From Balaenoptera acutorostrata (Eukaryota > Chordata > Mammalia > Artiodactyla > Balaenopteridae), in the NCBI RefSeq assembly GCF_949987535.1, contig NC_080074.1:25131268-25195267 (forward strand): a DNA stretch of 64,000 bases. The letters are read 5' to 3'. The notes beneath the pieces are model-generated. The model was not told the DNA's origin. It saw only the letters and a program-made list of their open reading frames with translations, and made no database searches. Position 1 is the stretch's first letter. Every line of letters starts with the position of its first letter. Made by a program: the position numbers and the translations under genes. Positions 58,801 through 64,000 of this stretch are shown here, piece by piece.

Positions 58801-60311
58801 GGATTCGGAGGTCAGATCCCAGGGAGAGGACTGGGGTTGGCTGTGTAAACACAGCCTGAAGGGGGCTAGTGCGCCACAGTTAGCAGGGAGGGAGTCCGGG
58901 AAAAAGTCTGGAACTGCCTAAGAGGCAACAGACCATTGTTTCGCAGTGTGTGAGGAGAGGAAATTCAAAGCATGGCATAAACGAGCTTCAGAGATGGGTG
59001 CAAGCCGCGGCTATCAGCGCGGACCCCAGAGATGGGCATGAAATGCTAAGGCTGCTGCTGCAGCCACCAAGAATCCTTTGTGCAAGCACAGGTCACTATC
59101 CACACCTCCCCTCCCAGGAGCCTGTGCAGCTTGCCACTGCCAGGGTCCCGTGATCCAGGGACAACTTCCCAGGGAGAACACACGGCATGCCTCAGGCTGC
59201 TGCAATGTCATGCTGGCCTCTGCCACCACAGGCTCATCCCACATTCCATACCCTTCCCTCCGCCCTGGCCTGGGTGAGCCAGAGCCCCCTAATAAGCTGC
59301 TCCTTTAACACCCTCCTGTCTGGGTGAAGAACCCATGCCAGAGGATGACCTACATGCAGAGGCGGGGCCAAATCCAAAGCTGAACCCCAGGCACTGTGCG
59401 AACAAAGAAGAGAAAGGGAAATCTCTCCCAGCAGCCTCAGGAGCAGCAGATTAACTCTCCACAATCAACTTGATGTACCTGCATCTGTGGAATACCTGAA
59501 TAGAAAACGAACCATCCCAAAACTGATGCGGTGGATTTTGGGAGCAACTGTAGACTTGGGGTTGCTGTATGTGACTGACTAGTTTCTGATTTTTATGTTG
59601 ATCTTAGTACAGTTTTTAGCATTTGTTATCACTGGTGGATTTGTTTATTGGTATAGTTGTGCTCTTCTTTTTTTTAAATTACTTTTTAAATTTTTTTATT
59701 TTAATAATATTTTTCTTATTTTTTTACTTTATTAACTTTATTTATTTTATTTTATTTTTTCTTTCTTTTCTTTCTCCCTTTTCTCCTGAGCCTTGTGGCT
59801 GACAGGGCTTTGATGCTCTGGCCAGGTGTCAGGCCTGCGCCTCTGAGGTGGGAGAGCCGAGTTCAGTACATTGGACCACCAGAGACCTCCCAGCCCCATG
59901 TACTATCATTGGCGAGAGCTCTCCCAGAGACCTCCGTCTCAATGCTAAGACCCAGCTCCACTCAATGGCCAGCAAGCTCCAGTGCTGGACATCCCATGCC
60001 AAACAAGTAGAAAGAAACACAACCCCACCCATTAGCAGAGAGGCTGCCTAAAGTCATAATAAGTTCACAGACACCCCCAAAACACACCACCGGACGCGGT
60101 CCTGACACCAGAAACACAAGATCCAGCCTCATTCACCAGAACACAGGCACCAGTACCCTCTACCAGGAAGCCTACACAACCCACTGAACTAACCTTACCC
60201 TCTGCGGGAAGACACCAAAAACAATGGGAACTACAAACCTGCAGCCTGCGAAAAGGAGACCCCAAACACAGTAAGTTAAGCAAACTGAGAAGACAAAGAA
60301 ACATGCAGCAG

Positions 60312-61177
60312 ATGAAGGAGCAAAGAAAAAACCCACCAAACCAAACAAATGAAGAGGAAATAGGCAATCTACCTGAAAAAGAATTCAGAGTAATGATACT
60401 AAAGATGATTCAAAATCTTGGAAATAGAATGGGGAAAATACAAGAAACGTTTAACAAGGACCTAGAAGAACTATAGACCAACAAACAATGATGAACAACA
60501 CAATAAATGAAATTAAAAATTCTCTAGAAGGAATCAATAGCAGAATAACTGAGGCAGAAGAATGAATAAGTGACCTGGAAGATAAAATAGTGGAAATAAC
60601 TACCACAGAGCAGAATAAAGAAGAAAGAATAAAAAGAATGGAGGGCAGTCTCAGAGACCTCTGGGCAAATATTAAATGCACCAACATTCGAATTATAGGG
60701 GTCCCAGAAGAAGAAGAGGAAAAGAAAGGGACTGAGAAAATATTTGAAGAGATTATAGTTGAAAACTTCCCTAATATGGGAAAGGAAATAGTCAGTCAAA
60801 TCCAGGAAGTGCAGAGAGTCCCATACAGGATAAATCCAAGGAGAAACATGCCAAGACACATATTAATCAAACTATCAACAACTAAATACAAAGAAAAAAT
60901 ATTAAAAGCAGCAAGGGAAAAGCAACAAATAACATACAAGGGAATCTCCGTAAGGCTAACAGCTGATCTTTCAGCAGAAACTCTGCAAGCCAGAAGGGAG
61001 TGGCAGGACATATTTAAAGTCATGAAAGGGAAAAACCTACAACCAAGATTACTCTACCCAGCAAGGATCTCATTCAAATTTGATGGAGAAATTAAAACCT
61101 TTACAGACAAGCAAAAGCTAAGAGAATTCAGCACCACCAAACCAGTTTTACAACAAATGCTAAAGGAACTTCTCTAG
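60312..61177 (+). pseudogene. L1 ORF1 remnant (RNA-binding chaperone)
   Basis: Reads from an ATG at 60312 to TAG at 61175-61177. The C-terminal two thirds (from about 60590) is open and shows the ORF1p trimer/RRM/C-terminal region (NIRIIGVPEEEE, VPYRINPRRNMPRHIL, LTADLSAETLQARREWQ, ending LQQMLKELL). The N-terminal coiled-coil part is damaged by a TAG at about 60473, a nearby 1-bp deletion and a TGA at about 60563. Confidence 0.88.
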
Positions 61178-61235
61178 GCAGGAAACACAAGAGAAGGAAA
61201 AGACCTACAATAACAAACCCAAAACAATTAAGAAA

Positions 61236-64000
61236 ATGGTAACAGGAACATACATATTGATAATTACCTTAAATGTAAATGGAATATATGCTCCAACCAA
61301 AAGACACAGACTGGCTGAATGGATACAAAAACAAGACCCGTATATATGCTGTCTACAAGAGACCCACTTCAGACCTAGGGACACATACAGACTGAAAGTG
61401 AGGGGATGGAAAAAGATATTCTATGCAAATGGAAATCAAAAGAAAGCTGGAGTAGCAATTCTCATATCAGACAAAACGGACTTTAAAATAAAGACTATTA
61501 CAAGAGACAAAGAAGGACACTACATAATGATCATGGGATCAATCCAAGAAGAAGATATAACAATTGTAAATATTTATGCACCCAACAGAGAAGCACCTCA
61601 ATACATAAGGCAAATGCTAATAGCCATCATAAAAGGGGAAATTGACAGTAACTCAATCATAGTAGGGGACTTTAACACCTCACTTTCACCAATGGACAGA
61701 TCATCCAAAATGAAAATAAATAAGGAAACACAAGCTTTAAATGATACATTAAACAAGACGGACTTGATATTTATAGGACATTCCATCCAAAAACAATAGA
61801 ACACACTTCCTTCTCAAGTGCTCATGGAACATTCTCCTGGATAGATCATATCTTAGGTCACAAATCAAGCCTTGGTAAATTTAAGAAAATTCAAATCGTA
61901 TCAAATATCTCTTCTGACCACAACGCTATGAGACTAGATATCAATTACAGGAAAAAGAGTGTAAAAAACACAAACACATGGAGGCTGGCTAAACAATACA
62001 CTACTAAATAACCAAGAGGTCACTGAAGAAATCAAAGAGGAAAACAAAAAATACCTAGAAACAAATGACAATGAAAACACAAAACCTATGGGATGCAGCA
62101 AAAGCAGTTCTAAGAGGGTAGTTTATAGCAATACAATCCTACCTCAAGAAACAAGAAACACCTCAAATACACAACCTAACCTTACACCTAAAGCAATTAG
62201 AGAAAGAAGAAAAAAAAAAACCCCAGACTTAGCAGAAGGAAAGAAATTGTAAAGATCAGATCAGAAATAAATGAAAAAGAAATGAAGAAAACAATAGCAA
62301 AGATCAATAAAACTAAAAGCTGCTTCTTTGAGAAGATAAACAAAATTGATAAACCACTAGCCAGACTAATCAAGATAAAAGGGAAAAAGACTCAAATCAA
62401 CAGAATTAGAAATGAAAAAGGAGAGGTAACAACTGACACTGCATAAATACAAAGGATCATGAGAGATTACTACAAGCAACTATATGCCAATAAAATGGAC
62501 AACCTGGAAGAAGTGGACAAATTCTTAGAAAAGTACAACATTCTGAGACTGAACCAGGAAGAAACAGAAAATATAAACAGACCAATCACAAAGCAATGAA
62601 ACTGAAAATGTGATTAAAAATCTTCCAACAAACCAAAGCCCAGGACCAGATGGCTTCACAGGCAAATTCCATCAAACATCTAGAGAAGAGCTAACACCTA
62701 TCCTTCTCAAACTCTCCAAAATATTGCAGAGGGAGGAACACTCCCAAATTCATTATAGGAGGCCACCATCACCCTGATACCAAAACCAGACAAAGGTGTC
62801 ACAAAAAAATAAAACTACAGGCCAATATCACTGATAAACATAGATGCAAAAATCCTCAACAAAATACTAGCAAACAGAATCCAACAGTACATTAAAAGGA
62901 TCATACAGCATGATCAAGTGGGATTTATCCCAGGAATGCAAGGATTCTTCAATATATGCAAATCAATGGATGTGATACACCATATTAACAAATTGAAGGA
63001 GAAAAACCATATGATCATCTCAATAGATGCAGAAAAAGCTTTAGACAAAATTCAATGCCCATTTACGATAAAAAACCTCCAGAAAGTAGGCATAGAGGGA
63101 ACTTACCGCAACATAATAAAGGCCATATATGACAAACCCACAGCCAATACCGTTCTCAATGGTGCAAAACTGAAACCATTTCCACTAAGATCAGGAACAA
63201 GACAAGATTGCCCACTCTCACCACTATTATTCAACACAGTTTTGGAAGTTCTAGCCACAGCAGTCAGAGAAGAAAAAGAAATACAAGGAATCCAAATTGG
63301 AAAAGATGAAGTAAAGCTGTCACTGCTTGCAGATGACATGATACTACTACACATAGGGAATCCGAAAGATGCTACCAGAAAACTACTAGAGCTAATCAAT
63401 GAATTTGGTAAAGTTGCAGGATACAAAATTAATACACAGAAATCTCTTGCATTCCTATACACTAGTGATGAAAAATCTGAAAGGGAAATTAAGGAAACAC
63501 TCCCATTTACCATTGCAACAAAAAGAATAAAATACCAAGGAATAAACCTACCTAAGGAGACAAAAGACCTGTATGCAGAAAACTGTAAGACACTGATTAA
63601 AGAAATTAAAGATACCAACAGATGGAGAGATATACCATGTTCTTGGATTGGAAGAATCAACATTGTGAAAATGACTATACTACCCAAAGCAATCTACAGA
63701 TTCAGTGCAATCCCTATCAAACTACCAATGGCATTTTTCACAGAAGTAGAACAAAAAGTTTCACAATTTGTATGGAAACACAAAAGACCCCGAATAGCCA
63801 AAGCAATCTTGAGAAAGTAAAACAGAGCTGGAGGAATCAGGCTCCCAGACTTCAGACTATACTACAAAGCTACAGTAATCAAGAGAGTATGGTACTGGCA
63901 CAGAAAGAGAAATATAGATCAATGGAACAGGATAGAAAGCCCAGAGATAAACCCATGCACATATGGTCACCTTATCTTTGATAAAGGAGGCAAGAACATA
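61236..64000 (+). pseudogene. L1 ORF2 remnant (endonuclease-reverse transcriptase)
   Basis: The ATG at 61236 opens an endonuclease domain with NGIYAPTKRHRLAEWIQ, the catalytic-Glu motif LQETH and the GDFNT motif. A frameshift ends the frame at 61799. The stretch to 62900 carries further stops. From 62918 the reverse-transcriptase domain is open again ([31 protein letters not shown]), with the active-site motif reading LADD (63326-63337) where F/YADD is usual. A TAA at 63818-63820 ends it, and the frame continues with [15 protein letters not shown] to the window edge. Confidence 0.9.

Larger units (their letters stand above)
58801..64000 (+). mobile_element. L1 LINE, near-full-length, 5' end present, runs off window
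   Basis: A LINE-1 of cetartiodactyl type. It starts abruptly inside a MER2 (broken after ACAATGTA) with a GC-rich 5' UTR of about 1.5 kb (58801-60311), followed by ORF1 and ORF2. Both reading frames are broken, so it is not autonomous. It lies antisense to CFAP54, in the intron upstream of E1. The 3' end and right-hand target-site duplication are outside. Confidence 0.9.

Noticed and set aside
62918..63820. 300-codon reverse-transcriptase frame as an active gene
   Set aside because: Bounded by stops and preceded by frameshifts within the same L1 ORF2; a fragment of a dead element.

Overview
The window is nuclear DNA from a mammal, most likely a cetacean. Nine tRNA-derived SINEs are present, eight of them of the long CHR form typical of whales and dolphins (GGCTTCCCTGGTGG start, tRNA box B, TAAA-rich tail). 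Cetartiodactyl-type L1 copies are also present, and I saw no BovB/Bov-tA pairs of the kind that dominate ruminant DNA. Old mammalian repeats (MIR, L2, MER2, MaLR LTRs, L1M) fill most of the rest. The order-level call rests on repeat sequences I recognise; no search was run.

One host gene occupies almost the whole window on the minus strand. I reconstructed 17 internal exons between 58198 and 1780. Every intron is GT-AG, every junction phase agrees with the next exon, and the joined reading frame is 858 codons plus one leading base with no stop or frameshift. I recognise the protein as CFAP54, a very large (about 3,100 residues in human) ciliary protein of the axonemal central apparatus. The window holds neither its first nor its last exon. 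The exons are small (67-231 bp) and the introns run from 99 bp to about 11.7 kb.

Layout from the low-coordinate end: exons 17 to 10 (1780-21527) with CHR SINEs, a tandem duplication, a split MIR and two adjacent MaLR LTRs; a long intron (21528-33197) with an L2 broken by three later insertions; exons 9, 8 and 7 (33198-37292, including a 99-bp intron); a complete processed TPT1 pseudogene (about 38225-38975) beside an old antisense L1; a young 5'-truncated L1 with a 3' transduction (41713-42878); exons 6 to 3 (43311-49015); a roughly 8-kb block of LTR and old L1 (50180-56110) followed by a second young L1 (56409-57465); exons 2 and 1 (57629-58198); and finally a near-full-length but broken L1 whose 5' end lies inside a MER2 at 58801 and which runs off the window.

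There is no CRISPR array, operon or prokaryotic system here. The noteworthy biology is the intact ciliary gene, its pseudogene neighbour, and several insertion structures whose history can be read directly (target-site duplications, an empty site kept in a duplicate copy, nested insertions, and a transposon starting at intron position +9). Numbering E1-E17 below is local, in order of transcription.
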